Assembly (NCBI GenBank): GCA_025353235.1
Contig: JANXQZ010000239.1
Span: 1-7,397 of the forward strand
From: Bryobacterales bacterium
GTDB taxonomy: Bacteria; Acidobacteriota; Terriglobia; Bryobacterales; Bryobacteraceae
DNA: 7,397 bases
Direction: 5' to 3'
The position numbers and the translations under genes are program-made. Positions 6,367 to 7,397 of this stretch are shown in pieces. The notes below the pieces were generated by a model, which ran no database searches, was not told where the DNA came from, and saw nothing but the letters and a program-made list of their open reading frames with translations. Position 1 is the stretch's first letter. Each line of letters begins with the position of its first letter.

Positions 6367-6693
6367 TTACGCCAAACGCAGTATGCGGGAAACTCCAGCC
6401 GAGTAATTGGTCCAGCGGACTGTTTCCGCTTCCAACTGCTTTTTTCCCGCCCGCGTAACCCGATAAATTCGGGCGCGACGGTTGTTTTCCGTCAACTTCC
6501 ATTCGGCGGAAATCCAACCGGTTTCCTCCATGCGGTGGAGGGCTGGATAAAGGGAGCCTTCCTCTACGCGGAGGGCGTCTTCGGACAACTCTTCAATTGC
6601 TAGGGCAATGCCATAGCCATGCAATGGCCCTCTGCGTTGAACCACGGTTAGGATAAGCAGATCGAGTGCGGTTTGGGCGGACTTAAATGCCAA
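6367..6693 (-). CDS. PadR family transcriptional regulator
   Basis: The 108-residue protein is a PadR-type winged-helix DNA-binding protein of the short, subfamily-2 kind. The first helix covers about residues 5-18 (AQTALDLLILTVVQ). GPLHGYGIA (22-30) is the family signature. EGSLYPALHRMEETGW (45-60) is the recognition helix and following turn. The wing is NRRARIYRVTRAGKKQLEAE (71-90), followed by a short dimerisation helix. Such regulators act as dimers, usually repressing an adjacent membrane-protein operon until a ligand binds. It starts at TTG 6693-6691, supported by GGAG 7 nt upstream; no ATG or GTG fits the conserved N terminus. It lies 82 nt upstream of the ADOP gene on the same strand, separated by two hairpins, so it is likely the first gene and self-regulator of the operon. 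A transposase remnant lies just upstream on the other strand. Confidence 0.93.
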   Translation of the reverse strand: MAFKSAQTALDLLILTVVQRRGPLHGYGIALAIEELSEDALRVEEGSLYPALHRMEETGWISAEWKLTENNRRARIYRVTRAGKKQLEAETVRWTNYSAGVSRILRLA

Positions 6694-6764
6694 GCTAATA
6701 CTCCGGCGGCTAGGGTAGCCAGCTTGGTATAGGATATCACGAGGGCGGAGTTGGGTTCGTTTTG
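6694..6764 (-). promoter_or_regulatory. Presumed promoter/operator region of padR
   Basis: About 70 nt separate the padR start from the edge of the transposase remnant. They contain the padR Shine-Dalgarno GGAG (6704-6701) and an A/T-rich patch, GATATCCTATACC on the minus strand (6737-6725), the only plausible -10 area. No matching -35 is evident, and no clean PadR operator palindrome can be named. The promoter is placed here by position, not by consensus. Confidence 0.35.
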
Positions 6765-7397
6765 AAACCGTGGCTCACCACGGTGATCGATGATCATAGC
6801 CGCGCTGTTGCCGGGTACTTCCTCTCCTTCGAAGACCCCTCCGCCTTGAACACATCTCTGGCGTTGCGTCAGGCGATCTGGCGCAAAGAGGATTCGCGCT
6901 GGATCGTGTGCGGCATCCCTGACGTTCTCTACACGGACAACGGGAGCGACTTCACGTCCCAACATCCGGAACAAGTGGGCGCGGACCTGAAGATACGGCT
7001 GGTATTCTCCATTCCCGGCAAGCCCAGGGGCCGAGGCAGCATCGAAAAGTTCTTCTCGACTGTGAACGAGATGTTCTTGTGCGAGTTGGACGGCTATGCT
7101 CCGGCTAGCGGCGCGGTGCGCGGAAAGCCAACGCTGACCTTGGCGGAGTTCGACACGAGGTTCCGCGTCTTCCTGCTGGACGTGTACCACCGCCGCGAAA
7201 ATGCGGAAACGAAGACGCCACCCGCCGAACGCTGGGAGGCCAATGGTTTCCTGCCGCGTATGCCGGATTCGCTGGAGCAACTGGACCTACTGCTGATCCA
7301 GGTGGCCAAGGCACGACAGGTCCGAGCTGATGGGATTCACTTCCAAAGCCTCCGCTACATCTCAACGACGCTGGCGGCCTACGTCGGCGAAACGGTG
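6765..7397 (+). pseudogene. DDE transposase (rve/Mu-type), 5'-truncated remnant running out of the window
   Basis: An uninterrupted 211-codon frame from 6765 to the window end encodes the later part of an rve-type integrase/transposase. It has VIDDHSRAVAGY (early core strand), YTDNGSDF with catalytic Asp at 6936-6938, and GRGSIEKFF with catalytic Glu at 7044-7046. The 35 residues between them give DD(35)E spacing. After that comes a Mu-transposase-like C-terminal part (YHRRENAETKTPPAERW). The N-terminal DNA-binding domain and the first catalytic Asp, expected upstream of KPWLTTVIDD, are missing. The frame continues upstream only to a TAG at 6711-6713, and that stretch does not look like transposase. 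The 5' end is therefore lost, and the protein cannot be active unless expressed as a fusion. The 3' end and the element's terminal repeat lie beyond the window. The exact IS family is not identified. Confidence 0.82.
6767..6784. repeat. 7-bp inverted repeat at the edge of the transposase remnant
   Basis: ACCGTGG (6767-6773), loop CTCA, CCACGGT (6778-6784) is a perfect 7-bp stem. It lies in codons for PWLTTV, just inside the point where transposase homology begins and about 75 nt upstream of the padR start. It may be accidental coding sequence or now serve as an upstream structure or operator for padR. Confidence 0.4.

Noticed and set aside
6648..7280. Long minus-strand open frame of 210 codons opposite the transposase
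   Set aside because: It lies antisense to a clear DDE transposase frame and overlaps the padR start in another frame; its translation resembles no family. It is a shadow.

Overview
This window looks like a chromosomal segment of an acidobacterium (Acidobacteriota, possibly a Solibacter/Bryobacter relative). The strongest evidence is an 893-residue permease with two MacB/FtsX modules and the short N-terminal prefix typical of ADOPs (acidobacterial duplicated orphan permeases), placed next to a PadR-type regulator as is usual in that phylum. The organism is inferred from gene families, not from a marker gene.

Layout, left to right. Positions 1-209 (+) are the C-terminal end of an enolase-superfamily sugar-acid dehydratase (glucarate dehydratase-like). 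Positions 286-1035 (+) encode an unrecognised protein with two membrane helices, a probable coiled coil and a TPR-like helical repeat region. Positions 1040-1737 (-) hold a small two-gene unit: a short conserved-looking protein and, 3 nt downstream, a HEPN-like helical protein. The second gene is broken by a -1 frameshift and appears to have lost an internal block. The first has an in-frame stop in its possible 5' end. The pair resembles a decaying toxin-antitoxin-type accessory module, but that role is inferred.

Positions 1803-6693 (-) form a probable four-gene operon read right to left: padR (TTG start with a good Shine-Dalgarno), the ADOP, a DrrA-type ABC ATPase, and an ABC-2 permease whose start overlaps the ATPase stop (TGATG). 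PadR would sense a ligand or stress and repress the operon. The ATPase and ABC-2 permease should form a drug or lipid exporter. The ADOP is a membrane protein with large extracytoplasmic domains and no MacB/LolD-type ATPase of its own in view. Between padR and the ADOP lie two perfect hairpins back to back, a compact palindromic unit that looks like a REP-type repeat.

Positions ~6765-7397 (+) are the C-terminal part of a DDE (rve/Mu-type) transposase running out of the window. It starts abruptly inside the catalytic domain, about 70 nt upstream of padR and divergent to it. It is therefore an insertion-sequence remnant abutting the operon's promoter region.

No RNA gene, CRISPR array or origin was seen. 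The most unusual parts are the decayed HEPN-like pair, the tandem hairpin element inside the operon, and an 'orphan' permease directly followed by an ABC exporter pair.
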